Positions 23,219 through 33,349 of a stretch of DNA of 61,539 nt are shown here, piece by piece (the first letter of the stretch is position 1; every line of letters begins with the position of its first letter). A program made the translations under genes and the position numbers. The notes under the pieces were generated by a model, which was not told where the DNA came from, did no database searches, and saw nothing but the letters and a program-made list of their open reading frames with translations. Source of the stretch: Paenisporosarcina sp. TG20. Lineage in GTDB: Bacteria > Bacillota > Bacilli > Bacillales_A > Planococcaceae. Where the stretch lies: contig NZ_ALJG01000362.1 in assembly GCF_000286315.1 (NCBI RefSeq), positions 1 to 61,539 on the forward strand. The letters are read 5' to 3'.

Positions 23219-24433
23219 ATGCTAGCAAACAAAAAAATCTTATTGTGCGTATCTGGTGGTATTGCAGTTTATAAAGCTGTTGCGCTCGCTAGTAAATTAT
23301 CACAAGCTGGAGCAGATGTTAAAGTTATTATGACGGAATCAGCTACAAAGTTTGTACAGCCCCTGAGCTTTCAAGTTATGTCTCGAAATGATGTGTATAC
23401 GGATACGTTTGATGAACAAAATTCAAAAGTCATTGCTCATATCGACTTAGCTGATTGGGCAGAGTTAGTTATTGTTGCTCCCGCGACCGCGAATGTTATC
23501 GGCAAACTAGCAAATGGATTTGGCGACGATATGATGACTACAACACTTTTAGCAACAACTGCGAAGGTATGGATTGCCCCAGCAATGAATGTACATATGT
23601 ATGATCACCCAGCAGTAAAACGCAACATAGAGACACTTGCCCAGGATGGTTATCAATTTATTGAGCCATCAGAAGGGTTTTTAGCATGTGGCTATGTGGG
23701 TAAAGGAAGACTAGAAGAACCAGAAAAAATTGTGTCGTTAGTGGGATCATTTTTTCAACATAGCAATTTTCTTTTAAAAGGGAAGAAAGTAATCATTACA
23801 GCAGGTCCAACTCGTGAGCTAATAGATCCTGTAAGATATTTAACTAATTTTTCTTCTGGAAAAATGGGATATGCCCTTGCCGAAGCGGCCGTCAAAATGG
23901 GTGCTGAAACCATCCTTATATCAGGTCCAGTTTCTCTACCAATCCCTTATGGGGTGAAAGTTGAGCATGTGGAAAGTGCAGAACAAATGTTGCAAGCCGT
24001 TTTAAATCATTATGTTGGTGCTGACATTGTAGTCAAGACAGCAGCAGTAGCTGATTATCGACCTAAAGTTATTTATGACAAGAAAATGAAAAAAAAGGTT
24101 GGCGACTCAACTTTAGAACTAGAACGGACAAGCGATATTTTAATGACACTTGGTCAAAAGAAAACGACTCAACTTTTAGTAGGTTTTGCTGCTGAAACAA
24201 ACAACGTCGAAACGTATGCTAAAGAAAAGCTATATAAGAAAAATGCTGACTATATTATTGCGAATGATGTTACACAAGCAGATAGTGGTTTTGGTACAGA
24301 TAAAAATACAGTTACCGTTATCGGCAAAGAAAATTATGTTCAACATTTTGATAACATGACTAAAAAAGAATTAGCCTTAAAACTATTTGAAACAATATTG
24401 GCACACCAACAGGAATTGCAACATGTACGCTGA
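23219..24433 (+). CDS. coaBC: Bifunctional phosphopantothenoylcysteine decarboxylase / phosphopantothenate-cysteine ligase
   Basis: Carries out two consecutive steps of coenzyme A synthesis. The N-terminal flavin-dependent decarboxylase half (about 1-185) has the PAMN motif at 121-124 and active-site Cys157 in a GFLACGYVGKGR loop. The C-terminal ligase half follows (ITAGPTRELIDPVRYLTN). The ATG at 23219 (404 residues, MLANKKILLCVSGG) is 7 bases after GGAAG; earlier in-frame starts lie before the site. It overlaps priA by 11 bases. Confidence 0.96.
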   Translation: MLANKKILLCVSGGIAVYKAVALASKLSQAGADVKVIMTESATKFVQPLSFQVMSRNDVYTDTFDEQNSKVIAHIDLADWAELVIVAPATANVIGKLANGFGDDMMTTTLLATTAKVWIAPAMNVHMYDHPAVKRNIETLAQDGYQFIEPSEGFLACGYVGKGRLEEPEKIVSLVGSFFQHSNFLLKGKKVIITAGPTRELIDPVRYLTNFSSGKMGYALAEAAVKMGAETILISGPVSLPIPYGVKVEHVESAEQMLQAVLNHYVGADIVVKTAAVADYRPKVIYDKKMKKKVGDSTLELERTSDILMTLGQKKTTQLLVGFAAETNNVETYAKEKLYKKNADYIIANDVTQADSGFGTDKNTVTVIGKENYVQHFDNMTKKELALKLFETILAHQQELQHVR

Positions 24434-26837
24434 GGTAATTGTTGACGTATCAGCTTACCCTATTGACAGGCCGTTTGATTACTTGGTTCCAGAGGTGTAT
24501 CAAGCAATAATTGAAAGTGGAAGTCGCGTAAAAGTCCCTTTTGGTAATCGCCAAGTTCTTGGGTACATTACAGCCCTAAAAAACGAGACAGATGTTCCAA
24601 CAGATAAACAAAAACCAATTGGTGAATTATTAGATATTGAACCTGTTTTAACGCAGGAGATGCTTGCAATGACCAAGTGGTTAAAACGACAAACATTATG
24701 TTATGAGATTGATGCGCTTCAAGTAATGCTTCCATCTGCGATGCGTGCAAAATACGAAAAAATGCTACGAATTGTAGACGTTAATGCAGAGTTGCCTGAA
24801 AGTGTTCAAGCGCTGTTTCAACATAAAGACAGTGTCGAACTAAAAGCAGATGAATCAAAAGAGCTACTATCTATTATTAAGAAATTAGTGAAAGCAAAGA
24901 TTCTCGTTTTAGAAACATCTGTTAAACAAAAGACTGCTGTGAAAAAAGTGAGAATGGTCAATATTGAACCGGATGTAGATCGCTTACAAATGATTTATGA
25001 AAGTATTTCTAATCAAGCCAAAAAGCAAAAAGATGTAGTCAAATGGATGATGGATAATGTAGGTACATGTATTGCTTCAACGGACCTGTTAAAGCTACTT
25101 AATACTTCAAATGTTGTCTTAAACGCGGTTATTGAGAAAGGTGCAGCCACTTTTGAAATGGAAGAAGTGTACCGAGATCCGTATGCAGAAAGAACAATTG
25201 ACGTTTCTACAAAGCACTCATTAACGGATGAACAACAGCTCGCATTGAATGAAATTATTCATTCATATAATAAACATGAGGCCAGGACATTTCTTTTGCA
25301 CGGAATCACTGGCAGTGGTAAAACCGAAGTTTATTTACAAGCAATTGAGCGTTCATTAAGTGATGACAAAGAAGCCATTGTCCTTGTTCCCGAAATTTCA
25401 CTTACTCCTCAAATGACCAATCGATTTAAAGAACGTTTTGGTTCTCTTGTTGCTGTATTACATAGTGGTTTATCTGTGGGAGAAAAGTATGATGAGTGGC
25501 GTAAAATTAAACGTGGTGAAGTAAAAGTAGTAGTTGGTGCTCGTTCAGCAATCTTTGCTCCTTTTCAAAATATTGGTTTGATCATTTTAGATGAGGAACA
25601 TGAAGGTACCTACAAACAGGATGATTCCCCTCGCTACCATGCAAGAGATGTTGCTATATGGAGAAGTGAATTTCATAACTGTCCTGTCATTTTAGGAAGT
25701 GCAACTCCTTCCCTTGAATCCTACGCACGAGCCAAGAAAGGTAATTACACTTTGTTAACCTTGGAAAATAGGGCAAGAGGTCAAGAACTACCACAAGTAT
25801 CAGTTATTGATATGCGCGAACAACTAAAAAATGGGAATAGATCTATGTTTTCATTAGAATTAGCTGAAGCTATTCACAGTCGCCTTGAAAAAGAAGAGCA
25901 AATGGTATTGTTCTTAAACAGACGGGGCCACTCATCATTTGTCTTGTGTAGAGATTGCGGTACCGTGGTAGAGTGTCCAAATTGTGATATTTCTCTGACG
26001 TATCATAGGCATCAAGAACGGTTAAAATGTCATTATTGTGGAGAAGAATCCCGAGTACCGAATATATGTCCAGAGTGTAATAGTGAACATATCCGATTTT
26101 TTGGAACGGGGACCCAAAAAGTTGAAGAGGAAATTGCTCGTTTGTTTCCAACCGCTCGAGTACTACGTATGGATGTAGATACAACGCGTAAAAAAGGTTC
26201 CCATGAGCATATATTAAACTCGTTTGGAGAAATGAAAGCGGATATTTTGCTTGGTACTCAAATGATAGCGAAAGGGCTTGATTTTCCAAATATCACGTTA
26301 GTAGGAGTATTATCTGCAGATACAACTCTTCACCTAGCAGATTTTCGAGCTGCAGAAAAGACATTCCAGTTGTTAACACAGGTAAGTGGACGAGCTGGAA
26401 GACATGATAAAAAAGGTGAAGTAATTGTTCAGACATATAGTCCTGAACACTATGCAATTCAATTTGCACAACACCACGATTTTATCGCTTTTTACCACCA
26501 AGAAATGATTAATCGCAAACAATTTACTTATCCACCTTTTAGCTATGTAGTACTTATTCAATTCACGCATGAAGACGTTTTAATGACAGCTGAATATTCT
26601 CATAAAGCAGCTAAGTGGCTCAACGAAAATCTATCCGATACAGTAGAAATTATTGGACCTACAGCTTCATCAATAAGTCGAGTACAAAATAGATATCGCT
26701 ATCAATGTTTGATAAAATACAAAAAAGAACCTATGCTCCCGGATATATTACAACAATTAATTCGTATTTACCGTACAGATTGGATGAAAAAAGGAATTTT
26801 GATGTCAATTGACTTGAATCCTTCTTCTATCATGTGA
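24423..26837 (+). CDS. priA: Primosomal protein N' (replication restart helicase PriA)
   Basis: A 3'-5' superfamily 2 helicase that reloads the replisome at stalled forks. It has an N-terminal DNA-binding domain, Walker A GITGSGKT at 294-301, Walker B DEEH from Asp390 and a zinc-binding insert from Cys509/Cys512 with eight cysteines in CxxC pairs. It is 804 residues long, close to B. subtilis PriA. The start at 24423 (MYAEVIVDVSAYPIDRPFDY) overlaps the end of coaBC; a longer reading would be coaBC sequence in another frame. Confidence 0.97.
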   Translation: MYAEVIVDVSAYPIDRPFDYLVPEVYQAIIESGSRVKVPFGNRQVLGYITALKNETDVPTDKQKPIGELLDIEPVLTQEMLAMTKWLKRQTLCYEIDALQVMLPSAMRAKYEKMLRIVDVNAELPESVQALFQHKDSVELKADESKELLSIIKKLVKAKILVLETSVKQKTAVKKVRMVNIEPDVDRLQMIYESISNQAKKQKDVVKWMMDNVGTCIASTDLLKLLNTSNVVLNAVIEKGAATFEMEEVYRDPYAERTIDVSTKHSLTDEQQLALNEIIHSYNKHEARTFLLHGITGSGKTEVYLQAIERSLSDDKEAIVLVPEISLTPQMTNRFKERFGSLVAVLHSGLSVGEKYDEWRKIKRGEVKVVVGARSAIFAPFQNIGLIILDEEHEGTYKQDDSPRYHARDVAIWRSEFHNCPVILGSATPSLESYARAKKGNYTLLTLENRARGQELPQVSVIDMREQLKNGNRSMFSLELAEAIHSRLEKEEQMVLFLNRRGHSSFVLCRDCGTVVECPNCDISLTYHRHQERLKCHYCGEESRVPNICPECNSEHIRFFGTGTQKVEEEIARLFPTARVLRMDVDTTRKKGSHEHILNSFGEMKADILLGTQMIAKGLDFPNITLVGVLSADTTLHLADFRAAEKTFQLLTQVSGRAGRHDKKGEVIVQTYSPEHYAIQFAQHHDFIAFYHQEMINRKQFTYPPFSYVVLIQFTHEDVLMTAEYSHKAAKWLNENLSDTVEIIGPTASSISRVQNRYRYQCLIKYKKEPMLPDILQQLIRIYRTDWMKKGILMSIDLNPSSIM

Positions 26838-26862
26838 GCAGAAACGAAATGAGGAATGACCG

Positions 26863-27354
26863 TTGACCGTTAGAACTATAGTGAAACATCCAAGTGAAAT
26901 ATTAACAACTCCGACAAAAAAAGTAACTAAGTTTGATCGTAATCTCTCTTCATTATTAAAAGATATGTACGACACTATGCTTGATGCAGATGGCATCGGA
27001 ATTGCAGCGCCGCAAGTCGGCGAGTCGATTAGTGTTGCTATTGTCGATCTTGGCGAAGGTGATGACATAATCGAAATGATTAATCCCGAAGTGCTACAAG
27101 TAGAAGGTGCTGTAGTTGAAGTAGAAGGCTGTTTGAGCTTTCCAGAATTGTACGGGGAAGTTGAACGTCCATTTTTCGTGCGTATTAAAGCACAGGAAAG
27201 AGACGGCAGTTGGTATGAACTTGAGGCAGAAGATTATGAGGCAAGAGCAATCCTACACGAAATAGATCATCTAGATGGTATTTTATTTGATTCAAAAATC
27301 TTACGTGTAGTAGATCCTTCTGAGCTTGAAGCGGATGAGGAGGACAAGATATGA
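26863..27354 (+). CDS. def: Peptide deformylase
   Basis: A metalloenzyme that removes the formyl group from nascent proteins. All three motifs are present: GIGIAAPQVG from residue 44, EGCLSFPEL with Cys90, and HEIDHLDG with His132 and His136 as metal ligands. At 163 residues it matches B. subtilis Def (not the longer YkrB type). The TTG start lies 6 bases after GAGGAA. It is paired with fmt, which undoes the same formylation cycle, through an ATGA overlap. Confidence 0.96.
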   Translation: MTVRTIVKHPSEILTTPTKKVTKFDRNLSSLLKDMYDTMLDADGIGIAAPQVGESISVAIVDLGEGDDIIEMINPEVLQVEGAVVEVEGCLSFPELYGEVERPFFVRIKAQERDGSWYELEAEDYEARAILHEIDHLDGILFDSKILRVVDPSELEADEEDKI

Positions 27355-28292
27355 CCTCACTAGTGTTTATGGGGACTCCTGATTTTTCTGTACCTATTTT
27401 GACCATGCTAAAAGAAGAAGGTTATTCAATCTTAGCAGTAGTGACACAGCCAGATCGGCCTGTAGGACGCAAGAAAGTGTTAATGCATACCCCTGTAAAA
27501 AAAGAGGCATTACGACTTGGATTACCTGTTTTGCAACCTGAAAAGTTAAAAGGCTCGAAGCAATTAGATGAAATTTTGTCTTTAAAACCAGATCTTATTG
27601 TAACAGCTGCATTTGGGCAAATACTTCCAAACGAGTTATTAGAATCACCGGAGTTTGGCTGTATAAATGTACATGCCTCTTTACTTCCAGCATATCGCGG
27701 AGGGGCGCCTATTCACCAAGCCATTATTGATGGGCAACAAGAAACGGGTGTAACCATTATGTATATGGCTCAAAAATTAGATGCTGGAGATATAATTTCA
27801 CAAAAATCAATACCAATTGAACAAAATGACACAACAGGAATTCTTTTTGAGAAATTAAGTATTGTAGGTAGAGACTTACTAAGGGAAACGTTACCTACAA
27901 TTTTTAACAAATCAAATGCAAGGTCTGTACAAAATGAAGAACTTGTAACATTTGCTCGCAACATCTCTAGAGAACAAGAGCGAATTGATTGGAATCAGTC
28001 AGCACAGGACATTTTTAACCAAGTGCGAGGTTTAAATCCATGGCCAGTGGCTTATACAACTCTAAATCTAGAAGCTGTAAAAGTCTGGTGGGGACAACCG
28101 AGTCAACGAAGCTATACCCAACCAGTTGGGACGGTGGTTGGAATCAAGGTGGATCGACTTCTTGTACAAACAGGAAACGAACAAGCCTTTGAAATACTAG
28201 AATTACAGCCAGCTGGGAAGAAAAAAATGTCTGCTGAAGAATTCCTGCGAGGCACTGGTTCTAAATTACAGATTGGGGATCAGTTTCAATGA
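27351..28292 (+). CDS. fmt: Methionyl-tRNA formyltransferase
   Basis: Formylates initiator Met-tRNA using 10-formyl-tetrahydrofolate. The catalytic region INVHASLLPAYRGGAPI is at 105-121, with Asn106 and His108. An OB-like C-terminal tRNA-binding domain follows. It is 313 residues long. GAGGAGG precedes the ATG and the gene overlaps def and rsmB by 4 bases each. Confidence 0.97.
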   Translation: MTSLVFMGTPDFSVPILTMLKEEGYSILAVVTQPDRPVGRKKVLMHTPVKKEALRLGLPVLQPEKLKGSKQLDEILSLKPDLIVTAAFGQILPNELLESPEFGCINVHASLLPAYRGGAPIHQAIIDGQQETGVTIMYMAQKLDAGDIISQKSIPIEQNDTTGILFEKLSIVGRDLLRETLPTIFNKSNARSVQNEELVTFARNISREQERIDWNQSAQDIFNQVRGLNPWPVAYTTLNLEAVKVWWGQPSQRSYTQPVGTVVGIKVDRLLVQTGNEQAFEILELQPAGKKKMSAEEFLRGTGSKLQIGDQFQ

Positions 28293-29656
28293 ACAGTAAA
28301 TCATATAGAATGTGGAATGGAAATGTACGCGATGCCGCATTATCAATATTAATGGCGATAGAAAAAAATCAAGCGTATAGTAATTTATTACTTCACCAAA
28401 CTATTGAAAAATATGATATAGAATTAAAAGATCGTGCACTTTTAACTGAAATAACCTATGGGACACTTCAACATAAGATGACACTTGATTATTATTTACA
28501 ACCTTTTATTAAAGGGAAACTAGATGATTGGGTTCGTCAATTATTACGTCTATCACTGTACCAAATTCATTACTTAGATCGAATACCTAATCATGCAGCT
28601 GTTAATGAAGCAGTTGAGATTGCCAAGAAGCGAAGCCATAAAGGAACAGCTGGCTTAGTGAACGGAATTTTAAGAGCTATTTTGCGACAAGGAGTTCGTT
28701 CAACTGAAGCGATCGTTGACCCGATTGAACGATTATCAATAGAAGCAAGCCACCCACTATGGCTAATCGAACGCTGGGTGAAACAATTTGGTTTTGAAAA
28801 AGCTGAAACCATGGCTTTTGAAAATAATATTCCTCCTGCACATACTGTCCGAGTAAACACGACACGTAGTACAATACAAGAGGCAATTGATATGCTGTTA
28901 GATGAAGGAATCATTGCTTATCAAAGTGATGTAATTGCTGAATGTTTACATATTGAAAAGGGACAAGTTGCGAAAACGAAGGCTTATCAATATGGAATTA
29001 TTTCAATTCAAGATGAAAGTTCTATGATTCCAACGTATGCCCTCCGAGTTGAACCAGGTCAACGGGTGTTGGATATGTGTGCAGCACCAGGCGGAAAATC
29101 AATGCATATTGCAGAGAAATTAAATAATGAGGGATCGCTTGTTTCCATAGACTTACATCCTCATAAAGTGAAGCTTATTTCGGATCAAGCTATTCGACTA
29201 GGTTTTGAAAATATTGAAACACGTACATGGGACAGCAGAGAATTAACCAATGAATATGAGGAACATTCGTTTGATCGCATTCTTGTAGATGCGCCTTGTA
29301 GTGGTTTAGGTGTTATTCGTAGAAAACCGGACATAAAGTATACAAAAAAACAGGAAGATTTTGACTCGCTGCATAAAATCCAAATTGACTTATTAGCTGA
29401 AGCCTACAAGTTAATGAAGCCAGATGGATTGATTGTATATAGTACTTGTACAATAGACGATGTTGAAAATAACGGGACAGTACAAGCATTTCTTGCTAAC
29501 CATTCGGACATGATGTTAGATGATATAAATGTCCTTCCTGAAGCCTACCAACATTTAACGAAAAATGGCATGGTACATGTTTTTCCACAAGACTTTAACA
29601 GCGATGGTTTTTTTGTTGCAGCGTTCAGGAAGAAAGCTGACCACATATCAAACTAA
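28289..29656 (+). CDS. rsmB: 16S rRNA (cytosine-967-C5)-methyltransferase RsmB
   Basis: An SAM-dependent rRNA methylase. An N-terminal NusB-like domain (about 10-135) precedes a Rossmann catalytic domain with the SAM motif DMCAAPGGKS from residue 262. The two cysteines of the RCMT family are Cys337 in DAPCSG and Cys387 in STCTI. It is 455 residues long. The ATG at 28289 overlaps fmt. In B. subtilis the next gene is rlmN; here only about 95 non-coding bases separate rsmB from prpC. Confidence 0.96.
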   Translation: MNSKSYRMWNGNVRDAALSILMAIEKNQAYSNLLLHQTIEKYDIELKDRALLTEITYGTLQHKMTLDYYLQPFIKGKLDDWVRQLLRLSLYQIHYLDRIPNHAAVNEAVEIAKKRSHKGTAGLVNGILRAILRQGVRSTEAIVDPIERLSIEASHPLWLIERWVKQFGFEKAETMAFENNIPPAHTVRVNTTRSTIQEAIDMLLDEGIIAYQSDVIAECLHIEKGQVAKTKAYQYGIISIQDESSMIPTYALRVEPGQRVLDMCAAPGGKSMHIAEKLNNEGSLVSIDLHPHKVKLISDQAIRLGFENIETRTWDSRELTNEYEEHSFDRILVDAPCSGLGVIRRKPDIKYTKKQEDFDSLHKIQIDLLAEAYKLMKPDGLIVYSTCTIDDVENNGTVQAFLANHSDMMLDDINVLPEAYQHLTKNGMVHVFPQDFNSDGFFVAAFRKKADHISN

Positions 29657-29753
29657 GTACTTTGCAAAAAAGTAAAACTAGGCTCTTATATTGATGTGCC
29701 TTGCAGACAACTTCGTGTGAAGAAGCGTCAACAAGAAACGGAGTGATTAGTTG

Positions 29754-30503
29754 ATGAAATACACTGTATTAAGTGATATTGGGCAGAAACGATCGGTAAA
29801 TGAAGATTGTGCTGCGATGTTCGTGCGGCCGGATTTTGTCCGTTTAGGCGTTATTGCTGATGGGATGGGTGGACACAATGCAGGTGATGTTGCAAGTAAT
29901 ATGGCAGTTACAAAGATTGGTGAATACTTTGAAAACGCTAGCTCGCAACAGTTTTCTTCCGAAGAAGCTATTAAACATTGGTTTATAGAAGCAGTAAAAA
30001 ACATTAATAGCTTAATCTTTGATTATTCATTAACTCATGAAGACTGCCAAGGGATGGGTACCACATTTTTGGCAGTAGTATTAACAGAAGACCAAAAAGT
30101 GCTTTGCCACATAGGCGATAGTCGTGCCTATGAATGGGATTTAGGTGATATGAAACAAATTACGAAAGACCATTCATATGTTAACGTGTTAGTTGAAAAC
30201 GGCGAAATCAGCCCTGAAGAAGCAGAAAGACATCCTAGGAAAAATTTAATTACAAAATCACTAGGAACTGAGAAAACAATTGAACCTGACTTTATATCAA
30301 TCATGTTACCTTTAAATTCATACTTACTATTATGCTCTGATGGATTAAGTAATAAGTTAACTGTTGATGACATGGCCAATATTCTGTTAACATCCATTCC
30401 TGTTAGTGAAAAAGCTAGCCAGTTAGTACAACTGGCGAATACAAAAGGTGGAGAAGATAACATCTCTCTCGTTTTAATTACAAACACACAAGAGGAGGTG
30501 TAG
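29754..30503 (+). CDS. prpC: PP2C-type protein phosphatase PrpC
   Basis: A Mn/Mg-dependent phosphatase that reverses PrkC phosphorylation. PPM-family motifs are seen: DGMGGH with Asp36, GDSRAY, and the C-terminal GGEDNIS metal ligands. It is 249 residues long. The ATG at 29754 is preferred over the TTG at 29751 because GGAGTG (29740-29745) is 8 bases upstream of it. It lies 2 bases before prkC, forming the usual phosphatase-kinase pair. Confidence 0.95.
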   Translation: MKYTVLSDIGQKRSVNEDCAAMFVRPDFVRLGVIADGMGGHNAGDVASNMAVTKIGEYFENASSQQFSSEEAIKHWFIEAVKNINSLIFDYSLTHEDCQGMGTTFLAVVLTEDQKVLCHIGDSRAYEWDLGDMKQITKDHSYVNVLVENGEISPEEAERHPRKNLITKSLGTEKTIEPDFISIMLPLNSYLLLCSDGLSNKLTVDDMANILLTSIPVSEKASQLVQLANTKGGEDNISLVLITNTQEEV

Positions 30504-30505
30504 AC

Positions 30506-32455
30506 ATGCTCCTAGGTAAAAGAATAAGTGGAAGATATAAAATTCTCGAAGTAATTGGTGGGGGGGGCATGTCAAATGTTTACCTCGCTCATGACATGAT
30601 TCTCGATCGAGATGTAGCTATAAAAGTTTTGCGCTATGATTTTTCAAGTGAGGACGATTTACATCGAAGGTTTCAACGTGAAGCTCTTTCTGCTACTAGT
30701 CTAACCCATCCGAATATTGTCAATATATTTGATGTTGGTGAAGATCTGGACTTACAGTATTTGGTTATGGAATACGTAGAAGGTAAAACTTTAAAACACT
30801 ATATTGTTGATGCAGCTCCATTGTCACCTGTTGAGACAGTGGACATCATGAAACAATTAACGTCAGCAATTGCTTACGCTCACCAAAATCAAATTGTTCA
30901 CAGAGATATTAAACCACAAAATATTTTAATGGATGACAATCACCACCTAAAAATTACGGACTTTGGGATTGCAATGGCTTTAAGTGCGACTTCATTTACT
31001 CAAACCAATTCAGTCTTAGGAACTGTACATTATTTATCTCCCGAACAAGCACGTGGAGGAACTGCCACGAAAAGATCTGATATTTATGCTCTCGGTATCG
31101 TTCTTTATGAATTACTTACAGGGAAACTACCTTTTTTAGGAGAAACGGCTGTATCCATTGCATTAAAACATTTACAAACAGAGACTCCTTCAGTACGAGC
31201 TGTTGTGCCAAGCATTCCACAAAGCTTAGAAAATGTGGTGATGAAAGCGACTGCAAAAGATCCGAGAAATCGTTATCAAACCGTTGAAGAAATGGAATAT
31301 GATTTGAATAATGTTTTATCTGCAGAACGCGCAAATGAAACAGCATTTGTAGTACCTGGTGACGATGGTGCAACCAAAGCAATGCCTATCATTCAAGGTG
31401 GTGGCAATTACGATCAACTAGCTGAAACGAAACCTCTCACAAGAGAAAATTTCACATCATCCCAAGTCAATGATGAAAAGAAGAAGAAAAAATGGCCTTG
31501 GATTGTAGGAATACTTGCATTGCTTTTATTTATTAGTTTAGTAGGTATATTTGCATTCCCACAACTTTTTGGAACAGAAAAGAAAGAAGTACCAGACGTA
31601 GTAAACATGCCATTAGATGAGGCAATTGAAATGGTTGAAGAAACAGGATTTGTTGCTGGAAATGAAACTGAAGAATCGTCTGAAGAAGTTGAAGTAGGTC
31701 ATGTTATTCGTACAAATCCTCAAGATGGTAAAATAAGAGATATAGGAACTGAAATTGAATTTTTTGTATCGAGCGGGAAGAAAGCGGACTACCTAGCTAA
31801 TTATGTTGGACGTGATATAGATGAAGTTAAGGAGCTCTTAGCTACTCAAAAATTTAAGTCCATCGAGATAAATGAAAAATTTTCAAATGATCCTGAAGGT
31901 AGGATACTTTTGCAAAGACCAACTGGAAATTCGGAGTTTATTCTAGATGAAACCGAGCTTATTTTCGAAGTAAGTAAAGGACCAAACTTACTTACTGTCA
32001 TTGATTTAACAAAAGAATATAACGAGAGAACATTGAATGATTATGCTAGGTCATCTGGGTTTAACATTCGAATTGTAGATGAAGAATTCTCTCCAGATGT
32101 GCCTGATGGATTTGTTATTTCTCAAAACCCAGTAGAAGGTACAAAACTCGAGCCGGGAAGTTTGATAGAGATTGTTTTGTCAAAAGGCCAAGCAGCAGCT
32201 AAAATGAAAACCTTTGTAAAGTTGATAGAAATACCATATAATCCCGAAACACCGGGCATTGGACAAATTGTTCGTATTTATCTTCAAGATCAGACGCATT
32301 CACTGGCTGAGCCGGTTGAAGAATTTGTCATTACGGAATCTACAATACATCAAATTAAACTAGAAATTGAAGAAGGTCAAAAAGGAGCATATCGAATAAT
32401 GGTTGACTCAAAGGTCATCGTAGATGAAGTTATTGAGTATAGCAGTTTCGAATAG
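30506..32455 (+). CDS. prkC: PASTA-domain Ser/Thr protein kinase PrkC
   Basis: A membrane eukaryotic-type kinase that senses peptidoglycan fragments. In B. subtilis it triggers spore germination and controls growth-state targets. The kinase domain occupies about 10-275, with a glycine loop GGGGMSNV, Lys40 in VAIKVL, HRDIKPQN from His132 and DFG from Asp152. A juxtamembrane linker, a single membrane helix (about 328-350) and three extracellular PASTA repeats follow (starting near 358, 427 and 495). An extra C-terminal beta-rich part completes 649 residues. The glycine loop is encoded by a run of seven Gs, a possible slippery tract. Confidence 0.96.
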   Translation: MLLGKRISGRYKILEVIGGGGMSNVYLAHDMILDRDVAIKVLRYDFSSEDDLHRRFQREALSATSLTHPNIVNIFDVGEDLDLQYLVMEYVEGKTLKHYIVDAAPLSPVETVDIMKQLTSAIAYAHQNQIVHRDIKPQNILMDDNHHLKITDFGIAMALSATSFTQTNSVLGTVHYLSPEQARGGTATKRSDIYALGIVLYELLTGKLPFLGETAVSIALKHLQTETPSVRAVVPSIPQSLENVVMKATAKDPRNRYQTVEEMEYDLNNVLSAERANETAFVVPGDDGATKAMPIIQGGGNYDQLAETKPLTRENFTSSQVNDEKKKKKWPWIVGILALLLFISLVGIFAFPQLFGTEKKEVPDVVNMPLDEAIEMVEETGFVAGNETEESSEEVEVGHVIRTNPQDGKIRDIGTEIEFFVSSGKKADYLANYVGRDIDEVKELLATQKFKSIEINEKFSNDPEGRILLQRPTGNSEFILDETELIFEVSKGPNLLTVIDLTKEYNERTLNDYARSSGFNIRIVDEEFSPDVPDGFVISQNPVEGTKLEPGSLIEIVLSKGQAAAKMKTFVKLIEIPYNPETPGIGQIVRIYLQDQTHSLAEPVEEFVITESTIHQIKLEIEEGQKGAYRIMVDSKVIVDEVIEYSSFE

Positions 32456-32466
32456 GGAGGCATACG

Positions 32467-33348
32467 ATGCCAAAAGGGCAAATACGTAAAGCGCTTAGCG
32501 GGTTTTATTATGTTCAAGATGGAGACCAATTTATACAATGTCGTGGGCGTGGTGTCTTTAGGAACCGCGGAGTGAATCCCCTTGTAGGTGACTTTGTCGA
32601 CTATGAGGTGGAGAGTGGCTCTGATGGTACAATCACTGTCGTACACGAACGAAAGAATGCACTTGTCCGTCCACCAATCGCCAATATTGATCAAGCTTTG
32701 CTCGTGTTCTCGTTAACCGAACCCGATTTTAACCCTTTATTGTTGGATCGTTTTCTAGTTGTCGTAGAGTCATTCAATGTGACCCCGATTATTTGTTTCA
32801 CTAAAACCGATTTATTATCTGAAAAAGAGTTGTCTAAAATACAACCTTTTTTAGATGATTATCGTGCAATTGGTTATCAAATGATTGAAACTTTCAAAGA
32901 TGATGAAGCTTTATTTGGCAAAATAGCACCAATTCTTGAAGGGAAAATAAGTGTTTTAGCTGGGCAGTCGGGCGTGGGTAAGTCTACGTTATTGAATACT
33001 CTGTTGCCTTCGTTAAAACTAAAGACAGGAATTATATCCCAAGCACTTGGTAGAGGGAAGCATACAACACGCCATGTCGAGCTGCTTGAAGTTTGTGAAG
33101 GACTGTTAGCCGACACACCAGGTTTCAGTTCGTTTGATTTTGATGATATTAGTAAAGAGCAGTTATCTGAATGTTTTCCAGAGTTTCAAAAAACATCTGA
33201 AGACTGTAAGTTTAGAGAATGTTTACACATCAGTGAACCAAAATGTGCAGTACTTGCTTTGGTTAAATCAGGTAAGATTAAAGAATACAGATATAAACAT
33301 TATGTAAAATTTTTAGAAGAAATAAACGATAGAAAGCCGAGGTATTAA
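32467..33348 (+). CDS. rsgA: Ribosome small-subunit-dependent GTPase RsgA
   Basis: A circularly permuted GTPase that checks late 30S maturation. The order is an N-terminal OB fold, G4 (TKTDLL) before G1 (GQSGVGKST from residue 166) and G3 (DTPGFSSF). A C-terminal zinc site has C-x-H-x-C spacing (CKFRECLHISEPKC). It is 293 residues long. GGGAGG precedes the ATG. In B. subtilis (CpgA/YloQ) it is a PrkC substrate and is encoded next to it, as here. Confidence 0.96.
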   Translation: MPKGQIRKALSGFYYVQDGDQFIQCRGRGVFRNRGVNPLVGDFVDYEVESGSDGTITVVHERKNALVRPPIANIDQALLVFSLTEPDFNPLLLDRFLVVVESFNVTPIICFTKTDLLSEKELSKIQPFLDDYRAIGYQMIETFKDDEALFGKIAPILEGKISVLAGQSGVGKSTLLNTLLPSLKLKTGIISQALGRGKHTTRHVELLEVCEGLLADTPGFSSFDFDDISKEQLSECFPEFQKTSEDCKFRECLHISEPKCAVLALVKSGKIKEYRYKHYVKFLEEINDRKPRY

Positions 33349-33349
33349 T

